Shown: positions 25,345-35,057, counted from the stretch's first letter. The stretch: DNA of 64,000 nucleotides from Bacteroidales bacterium (GCA_011045955.1 DSBV01000041.1:1-64000), one strand, 5' to 3'. Numbers and translations: made by a program. The notes: generated by a model from the letters alone, not told the origin.

Positions 25345-26591
25345 TGTTCAACACGAACAATGAACAACGAACAACGAACAGCCTACTCAACTATCGCTCT
25401 GACTTCCCAATCCTATCGCGCAAGGTTTATGGGCAGCCATTGGTTTACTTTGATAACGGGGCCACAACGCAAAAGCCCCTTTGCGTGTTGCAAACCATTG
25501 AACGTTTCTACAAGGAGATTAACTCCAATATTCACCGTGGAGTACATAAACTCAGCGAGGAATCGACCCGCGAGTATGAGAACGCCCGCGAGGTGGTTCG
25601 GAAATTCCTAAATGCCCGGAAAACATCCGAGATAATATTTACCTCTGGAACTACTGCATCAATCAACCTTGTGGCCTACTCGTTTGGCGAGGTGTTTGTC
25701 CGCCAAGGCGATGAGGTGCTGGTTACCGAAATGGAGCATCACTCCAACATTGTGCCTTGGCAGCTGCTCTGCGAGCGTAAGGGCGCTACCCTTAAGGTAC
25801 TTCCGTTTGATGACAGTGGCGAGCTTATGCTCGACAAATTACCTGAACTAATCACCCCAAAAACCAGAATTATTGCTGTAACGCATGTTTCAAACACATT
25901 GGGAACCGTTAACCCCATTGCCGACATTGTGCGCATAGCGCACAGCCAAAACGTTCCCGTGCTGGTTGATGGTGCTCAGGGAGTAAAGCATGGTAAAATT
26001 GATGTTCAGCAGCTCGATGCTGATTTTTATGCCTTCTCGGGGCATAAAATTTACGGCCCAACCGGAATAGGTGTGCTTTACGGCAAGGAGGAGTGGCTCG
26101 ACCGAATGGTTCCCTGGCAGGGCGGCGGCGATATGATAGCCACCGTATCGTTCAAGAAAACCACCTTTAACGAGCTGCCATTCAAGTTCGAGGCCGGAAC
26201 GGCAAACTACATCGGCGCAGCCGGATTGGCCACCGCACTTGATTACTATACGAGCATTGGCCCCGAACTTGCCACAGCTCACGAGGACGAGCTGCTAAAA
26301 TACGCTACCCAAAAGCTAAAGGAAATAGATGGGCTAACCATTTACGGGAATGCCCGGGAAAAGGCAGCCATTATATCGTTCCTGCTCAACGGAATTCATC
26401 CGTACGATACCGGAATGATACTCGACAAGATGGGCATAGCCGTCAGGACGGGCAACCACTGCACCCAGCCAGTAATTGACCACTACGGCATTGATGGCAC
26501 TGTGCGAGCCTCGCTGGCATTCTATAATACCTTTGACGAAATTGACCGCCTCGTGAAAGCCCTCCATAAGGTTAAGGAGATGTTTGGATAG
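25344..26591 (+). CDS. sufS: Cysteine desulfurase SufS
   Basis: 415-residue pyridoxal-phosphate enzyme that removes sulfur from cysteine for cluster assembly. It has the PLP lysine in FSGHKIYGPTGIG, the persulfide Cys in RTGNHCTQP, and the N-terminal YFDNGATTQKP. It is a group II (SufS) desulfurase. The first 15 or so residues (FNTNNEQRTTNSLL) are asparagine/threonine-rich, encoded by a heptamer repeat and absent from typical SufS, so the native start has been displaced. The chosen ATG at 25344 overlaps the stop of the broken upstream gene (TGATG); a GTG at 25341 is possible. No sufE or sufU sulfur acceptor is in the window. Confidence 0.95.
   Translation: MFNTNNEQRTTNSLLNYRSDFPILSRKVYGQPLVYFDNGATTQKPLCVLQTIERFYKEINSNIHRGVHKLSEESTREYENAREVVRKFLNARKTSEIIFTSGTTASINLVAYSFGEVFVRQGDEVLVTEMEHHSNIVPWQLLCERKGATLKVLPFDDSGELMLDKLPELITPKTRIIAVTHVSNTLGTVNPIADIVRIAHSQNVPVLVDGAQGVKHGKIDVQQLDADFYAFSGHKIYGPTGIGVLYGKEEWLDRMVPWQGGGDMIATVSFKKTTFNELPFKFEAGTANYIGAAGLATALDYYTSIGPELATAHEDELLKYATQKLKEIDGLTIYGNAREKAAIISFLLNGIHPYDTGMILDKMGIAVRTGNHCTQPVIDHYGIDGTVRASLAFYNTFDEIDRLVKALHKVKEMFG
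25353..25380 (+). repeat. Heptamer tandem repeat inside the sufS 5' end
   Basis: Four 7-bp units (ACGAACA, ATGAACA, ACGAACA, ACGAACA). The same heptamer occurs in the 4.9-kb repeat island (4966, 4980). Here it is translated as part of the SufS N-terminal extension. Confidence 0.85.
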
Positions 26592-27049
26592 GATGCATCC
26601 TTGTTAGTGTATGTCAGTTGCTGAGGGGAATGATTTAAAGGTCTGAAACTATATGCACTAAGGTGTTGTGCGCTATTCCTCTGCTCGAAGTAGTTCACAT
26701 TTTATCCTAAATGGAGAACTTTCCGATAGGATTTTAAGCGGACAGAGGCCGCTATCTATATAAGACAAAGATGAAGACTTAGCCGAGTAGGGGTTCAAAA
26801 AATATTTACTGGGCAAAACTTTGAAAAACTCATTGAATCAGCAAGTTTTATAATGTGTGTAGTGTGTTTAGATTTTTTTGTTTCTGTTTATTGAATTGTT
26901 TTTTCAATGAATTTAGGAAGTAAGTAAAAAAAAATTTTCATCATCTATCGATTCTTAACTCTTTGCAGGCACTTCCTCTTAATTTTTTCATTTACCACTT
27001 TTCCAACTAAGCAATTATCTTTGTAATATAATTGAAAAATAAGCGCATA
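26592..27049. other. Gene-free gap downstream of sufS
   Basis: About 460 bases with many stops in all frames. It shows no terminator hairpin with a strong T-run, no repeat family seen elsewhere in the window and no RNA motif I recognise (I checked by eye for tmRNA, RNase P, SRP and 6S core sequences). AT content rises towards 26.9 kb. Confidence 0.5.
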
Positions 27050-27826
27050 ATGCCCTTTGCCCAGAAAATTGAGGATGCCATTGATAGGTTTTACACAGCA
27101 ATTACGGTGGGGGTTAACCACCATAAGGTTGGGATATTGAGTACCATTGTGGTGCATCTGCTCTTGGTCATTGTCTTTTTAGTTCTAAAGATTGAAACCC
27201 GCAAGGAGTATTATGGCTCAACCATCGAGATAGAGTTTGAGGTGCCCCAGGAAGAGGAAATAGTTCAGCAAAAGCTTGAGCCTACACTTCCGCCCGATGC
27301 TCTAAAACCGGAGTACGAAGCTGAGGCCATACGAAACTTTGCTGTTGATGCATCAAAAACCGATTTGAATGCAGGGCTAAGCGACGAAAAGAATATTGAT
27401 GCCGATGAGCTTTACCGCGAGGCCAATCAGCTGTACGAGCGAATGCAGCACGATAGGCAGTTTTACTTACAGTCGCAGAGGAATATTGAGGCAAACATCC
27501 CATACACCCCTGAAAAGAGTGTCCCCAAATCGAAAGAGGGTCAATATAAAGGGCGCACCGTGGTGTCGTACTACCTTTTAGGGCGAAAGGCATTGCATTT
27601 GCCCGTACCATCGTACATGTGCGAGCTTGGCGGGCAGGTGGTGGTAAACATCGAAGTGAAGCCCGATGGACGGGTTGCCGTTGCCAGCATCGATAGGGCC
27701 AACCCGGTAACCGACGATTGCATAAACCAGGCTGCCATTCAGGCTGCCATGGCCAGTATCTTTACTGCGGTTTCGGGGACTGCCCGGCAACGGGGTAGTA
27801 TCACCTATCTTTTTGTTCCCCAGTAG
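27050..27826 (+). CDS. TonB-like energy transducer
   Basis: 258 residues. One transmembrane helix (about residues 31-52, ILSTIVVHLLLVIVFLVLKI) follows a cytoplasmic N-terminus. The periplasmic part has an acidic/proline stretch (EVPQEEEIVQ, EPTLPPD) and a C-terminal TonB-like beta domain (GGQVVVNIEVKPDGRVAVASI). This layout fits proteins that couple inner-membrane energy to outer-membrane transporters, though the linker is shorter and less proline-rich than in classical TonB and no exbB/exbD is nearby. The ATG at 27050 is preferred to a TTG at 27032. Convergent with ald, only 2 bases between stops. Confidence 0.75.
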   Translation: MPFAQKIEDAIDRFYTAITVGVNHHKVGILSTIVVHLLLVIVFLVLKIETRKEYYGSTIEIEFEVPQEEEIVQQKLEPTLPPDALKPEYEAEAIRNFAVDASKTDLNAGLSDEKNIDADELYREANQLYERMQHDRQFYLQSQRNIEANIPYTPEKSVPKSKEGQYKGRTVVSYYLLGRKALHLPVPSYMCELGGQVVVNIEVKPDGRVAVASIDRANPVTDDCINQAAIQAAMASIFTAVSGTARQRGSITYLFVPQ

Positions 27827-27828
27827 AG

Positions 27829-29043
27829 CTAAAAGGCAGCCATGAGCAGGTTGATATCGCGCGAAGGGATATCGTAAAGTTTGCCCAGATACTCGTTTGT
27901 TAGAATTCCATTGAACAGGTAAACGCCATGGCGTAAGCCGTTATCTTCCTTAAGCTGCGAAAGCAGGCCACCGCTTAGGGCTATTTGCTGGAGTAAGGGA
28001 ACAAAAACGTTGCTCATGGCAATTGAGGCCGTTCGGGCCACACGGGTAGTAATATTGGGTACGCAGTAGTGAATTACGCCATGCTTAACGTACGAGGGAT
28101 TGCTATGGTCGCGTAGTTCAGAGGTTTCAAAGCATCCCCCGCGGTCGATACCCAGGTCAATAATCACTGCGCCCCGCTTCATTAACCTGACCTGGTCCTC
28201 CGATACCAGGTAGCTTAAATTGGTTTCTTCGGGGGCTAAGGTTCCAATTACAACATCGGCGATTTTTAGAACCTTATCGAGCACCTGTTTATGGTATATT
28301 GAGGTGAAAAGGCGTTGCCCCAGGATATTTTGAATATCCATCAGCTTTTTGATGGAGTTGTCGAATATTTTCACAGTGGCCCCAAGACCCAGGGCTGCCC
28401 GAGCGGCATACTCGCCGGCAGTACCTGCACCCAGTATAACCACCTCGGTGGGCGAAATGCCTGTTAATCCGCCCAGCATCACCCCTTTACCCTTGTTCAC
28501 ATTGCTAAGGTATTCGGCTGCTACAAGAATCGAGGTGCTACCGGCAATGGAACTCATGGCCCGAACAAACGGGAATTCGCCGTCGGTATCGGAGATGCTC
28601 TCAAAAGCAATGGCCGTAACACGCTTCTGAATTAGGCTTTTAAGGTAATCACCGGTGTGGTTAGTCAGGTGTAGCGATGAGAGTATCGATTGGTTTTCGC
28701 GCAGGTACTCATACTCCTTTGGGGTAAGGGGTGCTACCTTTAGTACAATGTCGCTTTGGTAAACCTCGGTTGATGTAGAGACTATGCGTGCACCTTTCTC
28801 GCTGTACTCCATATCGGAATAGTTGGCCTGTCGGCCTGCATCCTTTTCGATGATGATTTGATGCCCGCTTTGAACCAGAATTTCTACCGCTTCGGGTGTT
28901 AAGGGAATTCGACTCTCGGTGGGGTCAACCTCTTTGGGTATTCCAATGATAAGTTGCTTGTACTTCTTCTTATATTCAATGCGTTCCTCCTGAACTAGCA
29001 ATCCCTTTGCATGGGGAAACTCGGAAAATTGAGGACTGTTCAT
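27829..29043 (-). CDS. ald: Alanine dehydrogenase-family enzyme
   Basis: 404 residues. The N-terminal IGIPKEVDPTESRIPLTP and the Rossmann motif VILGAGTAGEYAARAALGLGA place it in the alanine dehydrogenase/transhydrogenase alpha family; length and the C-terminal pattern (HYCVPNITTRVARTAS) favour alanine dehydrogenase, which interconverts alanine and pyruvate plus ammonia with NAD. The ATG at 29043 is chosen; upstream in-frame codons lack similarity. It is the last gene of a minus-strand run porW-porX-tsaE-ald. The extended N-terminus before GIPKE (about 30 residues) is common in Bacteroidetes forms. Confidence 0.88.
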   Translation of the reverse strand: MNSPQFSEFPHAKGLLVQEERIEYKKKYKQLIIGIPKEVDPTESRIPLTPEAVEILVQSGHQIIIEKDAGRQANYSDMEYSEKGARIVSTSTEVYQSDIVLKVAPLTPKEYEYLRENQSILSSLHLTNHTGDYLKSLIQKRVTAIAFESISDTDGEFPFVRAMSSIAGSTSILVAAEYLSNVNKGKGVMLGGLTGISPTEVVILGAGTAGEYAARAALGLGATVKIFDNSIKKLMDIQNILGQRLFTSIYHKQVLDKVLKIADVVIGTLAPEETNLSYLVSEDQVRLMKRGAVIIDLGIDRGGCFETSELRDHSNPSYVKHGVIHYCVPNITTRVARTASIAMSNVFVPLLQQIALSGGLLSQLKEDNGLRHGVYLFNGILTNEYLGKLYDIPSRDINLLMAAF

Positions 29044-29157
29044 GCCCGTTATTTTTTTAAAAATGCAAGTTAGCACATGTAAGCTTATGCACAAAAGTGT
29101 TATGGTATAAAAGCAATATGTACGATTTTTACGAAGTACAAAGGTTTAAGGTTATAG

Positions 29158-29583
29158 CTAAGCCGATATTTGTAATGTTCGGCTGCCATCGGTATTTACG
29201 TTAATGTGAATGTTGGTAACTCCATCAATGGGCAGTATTTGTTCAATTAACTCAGGCCATTCAACCAGGCATAGGGCATCGGGGTTGTAAAAGTACTCCT
29301 CGTACCCAAAATCGTAAACCTCATCAATGCGTTTAATGCGGTAAAAGTCGAAATGGTAAATGGGTGTGCCATTGGCACTGGTGTACTCGTTAACCAACGC
29401 AAAAGTAGGGCTGGTAACCATATCGGCAACGCCGAGCACCTTACAGATGGCCCTGATGAGGGTTGTTTTGCCGGCACCCATTGTGCCGTAAAAACATGTA
29501 ATGTTTTTCCCCTTTGTTGCACTGATGATTTGGCGTGCAACATCTTCAATCGCATCGATGGTCTGAAGTTCAATGGTTATCAT
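29158..29583 (-). CDS. tsaE: tRNA threonylcarbamoyladenosine biosynthesis ATPase TsaE
   Basis: 141-residue P-loop ATPase that works with TsaB and TsaD in making t6A at position 37 of ANN-reading tRNAs. Walker A GTMGAGKTT, then SPTFALVNEY and the conserved HFDFYRI. Standard length. It begins 1 base after the porX stop, so it is almost certainly translated from the same mRNA. The pairing with porX has no obvious mechanistic logic. Confidence 0.95.
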   Translation of the reverse strand: MITIELQTIDAIEDVARQIISATKGKNITCFYGTMGAGKTTLIRAICKVLGVADMVTSPTFALVNEYTSANGTPIYHFDFYRIKRIDEVYDFGYEEYFYNPDALCLVEWPELIEQILPIDGVTNIHINVNTDGSRTLQISA

Positions 29584-29584
29584 G

Positions 29585-31135
29585 CTATCTTTTTTGCGGA
29601 TTTAGGGTTACAAGCGGAACAATCATTTCCTCCAGCGAGATACCACCGTGTTGAAAGGTATCGCGGTAGTACGATGCGTAGTAGTTAAAGTTATTGGGGT
29701 AGGCTAAAAAATCGTTTGCCAGGGCAAAAATGAACGATGAACTAATGTTGGGTTTAGGTAGATGTGCTTCCTCGGGTTTACGGATTGCCAAAACTTCCTT
29801 GGGATTATAGTTTAAACTCCGACCCAGTTTGTAACGCAAGTTGGTTGATGTGGCCCTATCGCCAACTACCTTCACCGGATTTTTTACACGAATTGCGCCA
29901 TGGTCGGTTGTTAGCACAACCTGGACGCCAAGGTTTGCAGCCTGGTCAAGGAATTCTTTCAGGTCGGAATGTAAAAACCATGAACGGGTAAGCGATAGGT
30001 AAGCCGACTCGTCGGCTGCCAGGCTGCGCATCATTTCGGAATCGGTACGGGAGTGCGACATTACGTCAACAAAGTTGTAAACCAGCACGGCAAGGCTGTT
30101 GCCTAAAAACTCCTTGATATTTAAGCCTCCGGCGATACCCTTCAGGGTGTTGGTTTTAATGTATGAGAAGTTTATGTTTAGTCCAAGTCGCTGTAGCTGC
30201 GCAGTTAGCAGCTTTTTCTCAAAAAGGTTTTTACCTTCATTCTCCTCGTCGAAAACCCACAGGTCGGGGTAGGTTTTGTGTATTTCGAGTGGCATTAAAC
30301 CCGCGAAAAGCGCATTACGCGCATACTGCGTAGCGGTAGGAAGAATGCTGAAATAGGTTTCATCGCGGTTAACCTGCCAGCTTTCAGTTATAATGGGCTG
30401 TATGATTTTCCATTGGTCGTAGCGGAAATTATCAATTACTAAAAGAAGCACCTTGTTGCCTGAACTAATTAACGGGAAAACCTTGTTTCTTAGTACTGAT
30501 GGCGAGAGCAAGGGTTTGGCCCCTTTGGTTTGGAACCATTGCAGGTAGTTTGCCTTAACAAATTTACCAAAAACCTGGTTGGCTTCCTCAAACTGCATCT
30601 CGAGCATTTGCTTTAGGCTTGAGTCCGGGTTGTCCGATAACTTTACCTGCCACATGGCAAGCTTTCGGTATATTACTGTCCAGTCCAAGTGGTTTTTAGC
30701 GGTGGCTATCAAATCGGAAATCAACCTAAACTCATTGCGGTAGTCGGCAAGCTGCTTTTCCGATACAAGTTCCTTCCCATGAACAAACTTTTTTACAACC
30801 AGCAGAACCTGCTTAGGGTTAACAGGTTTAATGAGGTAGTCGGATATTTGTGCACCCACCGCCATGTCCATGATATTCTCTTCCTCGCTCTTGGTTACCA
30901 TAACTACTGGTAGTGTCGGTTTTATGGCTTTTATCTTAGGTAATGTTCCCAGTCCGCCAATTCCTGGCATGTTTTCATCAAGGAACACCAAATCGATGGG
31001 GTTTTGGCTTACCAGTTCAATGGCATCGTGTCCGTTGCTGGCGGTAAGAACGTGGTAACCCTTTTGCTCCAGAAAGATGATATGCGGGCGGAGCAAATCA
31101 ATCTCATCGTCTACCCAAAGAATGGTGGGCTGCAT
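29585..31135 (-). CDS. porX: PorX, T9SS response regulator with PglZ phosphatase domain
   Basis: 516 residues. An N-terminal receiver domain (residues 1-120; phospho-acceptor Asp in LVFLDENMPG, switch MVTKSEEE, Lys of LIKPVNP) is followed by a linker and a C-terminal PglZ/alkaline-phosphatase-like domain (residues about 200-510; VLLLVIDNFRYDQW, NFVDVMSHSRTDSE, LTTDHGAIRV). PorX with the sensor kinase PorY controls type IX secretion and, with SigP, por gene expression in Porphyromonas; its PglZ domain hydrolyses oligonucleotides. The neighbours porW (5 bases upstream) and tsaE form one operon. porY is not in the window. Confidence 0.93.
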   Translation of the reverse strand: MQPTILWVDDEIDLLRPHIIFLEQKGYHVLTASNGHDAIELVSQNPIDLVFLDENMPGIGGLGTLPKIKAIKPTLPVVMVTKSEEENIMDMAVGAQISDYLIKPVNPKQVLLVVKKFVHGKELVSEKQLADYRNEFRLISDLIATAKNHLDWTVIYRKLAMWQVKLSDNPDSSLKQMLEMQFEEANQVFGKFVKANYLQWFQTKGAKPLLSPSVLRNKVFPLISSGNKVLLLVIDNFRYDQWKIIQPIITESWQVNRDETYFSILPTATQYARNALFAGLMPLEIHKTYPDLWVFDEENEGKNLFEKKLLTAQLQRLGLNINFSYIKTNTLKGIAGGLNIKEFLGNSLAVLVYNFVDVMSHSRTDSEMMRSLAADESAYLSLTRSWFLHSDLKEFLDQAANLGVQVVLTTDHGAIRVKNPVKVVGDRATSTNLRYKLGRSLNYNPKEVLAIRKPEEAHLPKPNISSSFIFALANDFLAYPNNFNYYASYYRDTFQHGGISLEEMIVPLVTLNPQKR

Positions 31136-31139
31136 TGTT

Positions 31140-33833
31140 CTACTCTGTTTTATATTTTGCCTTAAAAAAGTTCAGGTAATCGGGAATCGATTTATCGCTC
31201 AAAAAGCGTGCAAAGTTATCGATACTTATCACGAATATTTGGTAATCGGTAGGCTTAAGGCCTGCAAATACTTTAGCATCCTTCCTAATCATCGTAAAGT
31301 ACTTAATGGCCGTTTGCTTATCCTTTAGGCCTGTGCAGGTAATCATCTCAATGTAATCGGTAAAGGGTTGATTGGCTACATTTAGGTCGGCCTCAATGAA
31401 TTCATCAACGTTGAATGAGATGATGTTAAATTTGGTTTGGTTGATGTTTGAGCGTTTAGGTACCAGCATCACAAACACGTGTTCGCCTTCGGACAAAGTG
31501 TATGTGAACGATTGCGTTTCGGTTTGCGGGGTTACCGGAGCAACATCCAAGTCGGTTTGTCCGGAAATCAGCTGCAGCTCACGCTGCTCAACCTGCTTCA
31601 GCATAGCTTCGGCCAAACAACCCTCGTCGGTTCTTGGAAAGGTAGTGGCAAGGTTCGAAAGCGAACTCTTGAAAACCCTAAGTTCGGTGGTTTTTACCTG
31701 ACATAGCGCTTCAAGCAGCAAGAATTTTGGTTCAAGTAGAGTGTTTTTAACCTTTGTCATTCCACTCTGCAAAACGCTAAGGGCATCGGTGTGGTGGCCT
31801 TTAGAGTAAAAATCGTATGCCTTTTGGTAGATTTCTTCGCCCTCATTCTGTTGCCAGCTCAGCTGCTCAAAGTATGCTGGGTTGGAGAGCAGAATGGCAT
31901 AGGGACTTTTAGGGTAATTTGTAGTTAGAGTACTACGGAACCGGGCAGCATCATCCTGGCGGTTATACTGTGAGGCCATACGGTATAGCCTGTAGTATGC
32001 GTTTGCTGCAATTTCCTGGTCGGAAAAACGTTCGGCAAGTTTTAGGTAAGCAGCTTTAGCCTCATTGTAATCGGATAGGTTAACCTCGTATATCTCGGCA
32101 ACCCTGAGCATGGCATTTTTAACCTTTTCAATTGAAAGCTGCTTGAGCGAATCACTAAAAGGTAGATTCACCAGGTAATACTCAGGTGTTTTAGGTGATA
32201 GTTGTTTTTGGGGTTCTTGCCCGGTTGTTGCACCAGTACCAGCCACGGTAACCTCGTCGCTGCTGAGCACCCGTTTATTCTTTCGGCGCCAGTTATCCTC
32301 CAGTTTACGCTTGCCCCATTTCATCTGAAACTCCGATTGGCCATAGCTTAACGATGCCTGGTTGTAGAAATACCATTTCCCTCCTCCCTGGGTGTTTTCG
32401 GTTCGGAAACGCTGCGATTGCTGGTATAAAAGCGACTGGTTCCGGTCCTCCTGCTCCATGGCGCGGGCTCGCTGCTCCTCAACTTCGATGTTGGCAATAA
32501 TGGCTTTGATAAGGGCATCGCGCTCCTCCTTGGGCATGGCTGCAACCCTTAGCAGGCTATCCTCGGTTTTAATGGTAGTAATGTTTTCTACAAGTGAGTT
32601 GAGATATTTTGCTTTCTGCTCAATCCTTTCAAACTCGGGGTAGGTATTATCCAGCGAATTGTATGAGCTATCGTAGTATGCCTGAGCGCGGGTATAGTCG
32701 TTCCTTGAAAAGTAGTAGTCGGCTAAAACCAGATACGACATCCCTTTTTGGTTACTGTTGCTTTTGCTGTACCTTGCCGATAGGGTATAGTACTCAATAG
32801 CTTTATCGGTATTGCCATCCTTTTGCTCCAGATTTCCAAGAGTGAAATAGAGCTGGTCAAGGTAATCGGAGTTTTTGGCGTCCTTGGATAACTTTATAAG
32901 CTCACGTTTAAGTTCACCGCCCTGTTTCTGGCTAAGTGCAATCAATTGGATACGTGCGCTAAAGGCCATATCGTAAGCGGGGTTCAGCTTCAAAACTTTT
33001 TGGTATGCAATCAGGGCTTCGCCATTTTTCCCAATTTGCTGTAGTGTTTGGGCAAGAATGTATGTGTATCTGATTCTGTCGTTCTTTTTGGGGGCTAGTT
33101 CAATGGCTTTCATTAGGTATGGGAGCATTGCCTCGGGTTGCTGTTGCTTTTGGTAGTAGTATGCCCAGGTTGATGAAAGTAGATGGTTAAACTTCTTGCT
33201 ACGCGGCCGCTTACGGTTACTCTCAACCGATTTTAGCCTATCCTGTGCATCAACATAATCGCCCTCCAGAATGGCAACTCTGGCAAGCCAAACCTGTGCC
33301 TCGAACCAAATGGGTAACCCAGGGAACTGCCTGATTACAAACTCAAACGATGAGCGAGCCTTAGGTAAATCCTGTTTCCAGGTATGAGCCATGCCAACCA
33401 GCAACCACGATTCTCGAGCCCACCTAACATACTCGTTAAGGCTCATGAACTCCTTTTCCTTGGGGCTTAATGTGTTTTTTTTTCGAGCAGGTTTAACGGT
33501 TATGGAATGGCGAGCCAGCAGCATGGTGCATTTGTTGAGCGTACGCTCCATATCGCCCGAAACAATTCCGGGAACTTGGCTTTCACCAATGAGCAGTACC
33601 GGAAGGTTAAGGGTGTAATTATAGTTTATGCCCTTCTCGGCTCGCAGGGTTCCGTTTTTGTAATTGTCGTAGGCATTATAGTAGTAGTTGTAATATGATG
33701 TCAGGTTATGGTAGTTTCGGCTCATAAACGTATTCTTTTGCGATGAGCACGACCATCCTCCCATAAGCAAAACAATGCTTAGCAGTATCAATCGGGCGTG
33801 TGAGAGTTTTATCAACTTGCGACAATTTTGCAT
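31140..33833 (-). CDS. porW: PorW/SprE-type TPR lipoprotein of the type IX secretion system
   Basis: 897 residues. The N-terminus has a lipoprotein signal with Cys in GGWSCSSQ, then the characteristic YHNLTSYYNYYYNAYDNY segment. From about residue 110 it is built of tetratricopeptide-like helices (DLPKARSSFEFVIRQFPG, DKAIEYYTLSARY, and others). This matches PorW/SprE, required for efficient type IX secretion and gliding, and thought to link the secretion motor to other components. An acidic, glutamate/arginine-rich middle region separates two repeat blocks. The ATG at 33833 is chosen; the one 24 bases earlier would spoil the lipoprotein signal. Confidence 0.88.
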   Translation of the reverse strand: MQNCRKLIKLSHARLILLSIVLLMGGWSCSSQKNTFMSRNYHNLTSYYNYYYNAYDNYKNGTLRAEKGINYNYTLNLPVLLIGESQVPGIVSGDMERTLNKCTMLLARHSITVKPARKKNTLSPKEKEFMSLNEYVRWARESWLLVGMAHTWKQDLPKARSSFEFVIRQFPGLPIWFEAQVWLARVAILEGDYVDAQDRLKSVESNRKRPRSKKFNHLLSSTWAYYYQKQQQPEAMLPYLMKAIELAPKKNDRIRYTYILAQTLQQIGKNGEALIAYQKVLKLNPAYDMAFSARIQLIALSQKQGGELKRELIKLSKDAKNSDYLDQLYFTLGNLEQKDGNTDKAIEYYTLSARYSKSNSNQKGMSYLVLADYYFSRNDYTRAQAYYDSSYNSLDNTYPEFERIEQKAKYLNSLVENITTIKTEDSLLRVAAMPKEERDALIKAIIANIEVEEQRARAMEQEDRNQSLLYQQSQRFRTENTQGGGKWYFYNQASLSYGQSEFQMKWGKRKLEDNWRRKNKRVLSSDEVTVAGTGATTGQEPQKQLSPKTPEYYLVNLPFSDSLKQLSIEKVKNAMLRVAEIYEVNLSDYNEAKAAYLKLAERFSDQEIAANAYYRLYRMASQYNRQDDAARFRSTLTTNYPKSPYAILLSNPAYFEQLSWQQNEGEEIYQKAYDFYSKGHHTDALSVLQSGMTKVKNTLLEPKFLLLEALCQVKTTELRVFKSSLSNLATTFPRTDEGCLAEAMLKQVEQRELQLISGQTDLDVAPVTPQTETQSFTYTLSEGEHVFVMLVPKRSNINQTKFNIISFNVDEFIEADLNVANQPFTDYIEMITCTGLKDKQTAIKYFTMIRKDAKVFAGLKPTDYQIFVISIDNFARFLSDKSIPDYLNFFKAKYKTE

Positions 33834-33935
33834 TACAAAAACGGATATTAGCCCCAAAAAGTATTTAGGGGCACAATATTACAAATTATTGAGGATTTTA
33901 GGTTTCCTTCTTTTTTGAATTTTACCGAAAAAACT

Positions 33936-34817
33936 TTATTCCACCTCAATTACCAGATACTTTGAAACCGACCAGAATTTTTGGGTATCGGTAATTTTAA
34001 GTTCTTCAGTTATTCCCTTTTCGTTAGCTGTTAGGGTATATGACTCTTTTGGATGGGTTGTAACAATAGTTACTTTTTTGGCAGAAAGGGGGATGCTTTC
34101 GGTTTTTGAAATATCGATACGCACAAAATAGTTCTGATTAAACTCGGCTTTCATTTTGCTCGATTTGCCGATTCCCAGGAAACCACCGGATTTGTCGATA
34201 ACCTTATTATCAATTAGTTCCCGCCTTGTGCCAATGGCATACCAGGCCGTGTTGAGCAGTTCGGTTTGGCTTTGAATTTTTACACTCATCTCAACCTTTT
34301 CCTCCATTAGCGTATCGATACGAGCATTTAGCTGGGTTACGGTGAAGTTAAGCTGAGAAAGATTTTCCTTAAGCTGTTCAATCTCATGCTCCTTTTCCTC
34401 AAGTTGTTGGGTTACGTTGGTAATCATTCGCTCAAACTCTGCCACCTTAAGGTTGGCTTCTTTCAACTTTTTTCGGAGTGCCGCAATGGTTTGGCGGTTC
34501 TTATCCATCAGTATATTGATGGTTTGAATATCCTCATCAATCTGTTGACGCACATCGGGTTTAAGCTCACTGCCGGCAATGGCATTCTTGCTAATGGTTT
34601 GTTCCTTCTGCTTGATAACGCTCAGGTTTTGTTCAATCTCTCCCATAAGGGCGAAGAACTGGTTTATGGTAGAATCTTTCACCCTGGCCTCGTTGCGTAG
34701 GGCTTCGTTCTCCTTAGTGAGCAGCTCAATCTTTTTCTTGCTAGAACCATCGCACGATACAAGCAATGAGGCAAACGTAATCGCAATAGCTATGCTTACT
34801 AAACCCTGTGCTTTCAT
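33936..34817 (-). CDS. Coiled-coil lipoprotein, function unknown
   Basis: 293 residues. Lipoprotein signal (residues 1-21, Cys in LLVSCDG), a long coiled coil (about 30-185, rich in Glu, Lys, Gln, Leu and Ile with heptad spacing), then a compact C-terminal domain with NTAWYAIGTRRELIDNKV and GGFLGIGKSSKM. This combination is widespread in Bacteroidetes and has been linked in annotations to surface binding proteins, but I know no firm role. It precedes porW on the same strand with a 102-base gap, so cotranscription is possible. The ATG at 34817 gives a proper signal peptide. Confidence 0.8.
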   Translation of the reverse strand: MKAQGLVSIAIAITFASLLVSCDGSSKKKIELLTKENEALRNEARVKDSTINQFFALMGEIEQNLSVIKQKEQTISKNAIAGSELKPDVRQQIDEDIQTINILMDKNRQTIAALRKKLKEANLKVAEFERMITNVTQQLEEKEHEIEQLKENLSQLNFTVTQLNARIDTLMEEKVEMSVKIQSQTELLNTAWYAIGTRRELIDNKVIDKSGGFLGIGKSSKMKAEFNQNYFVRIDISKTESIPLSAKKVTIVTTHPKESYTLTANEKGITEELKITDTQKFWSVSKYLVIEVE

Positions 34818-35026
34818 ATAGGTAACATAATTGGTTTGAAGTGTGCAATTTACTGAATTCTTTGTTTGATTCATTGCTAAGAACAGTAAAAATGAGGACA
34901 ATAGTTTACTGGACAATTGGCTAAAGCTCTACGTAATATGAGGTAGAACAGTGTTTTATTGCATTGAAAGGGAATTAGAAAAATGAATAGGAATATAGCT
35001 TTTAAAAGAATTTCCCTTTCTTATTA

Positions 35027-35057
35027 TTTGAAGGTTGCCGTCAACTTAATATCTTTA
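35027..35057 (+). promoter_or_regulatory. Promoter of the ABC exporter genes
   Basis: TTTG (35027-35030), 19 bases, TATCTTTA (35050-35057): exact -33 box and spacing, -7 box with one mismatch. It ends 45 bases before the ATP-binding protein start. Confidence 0.65.

Noticed and set aside
25360-25611. Alternative frame overlapping the start of sufS
   Set aside because: It is out of frame with SufS and has no family resemblance; it arises from the heptamer repeat.
26592-27049. Structured RNA downstream of sufS
   Set aside because: No conserved core of tmRNA, RNase P, SRP RNA, 6S RNA or a known riboswitch could be recognised.
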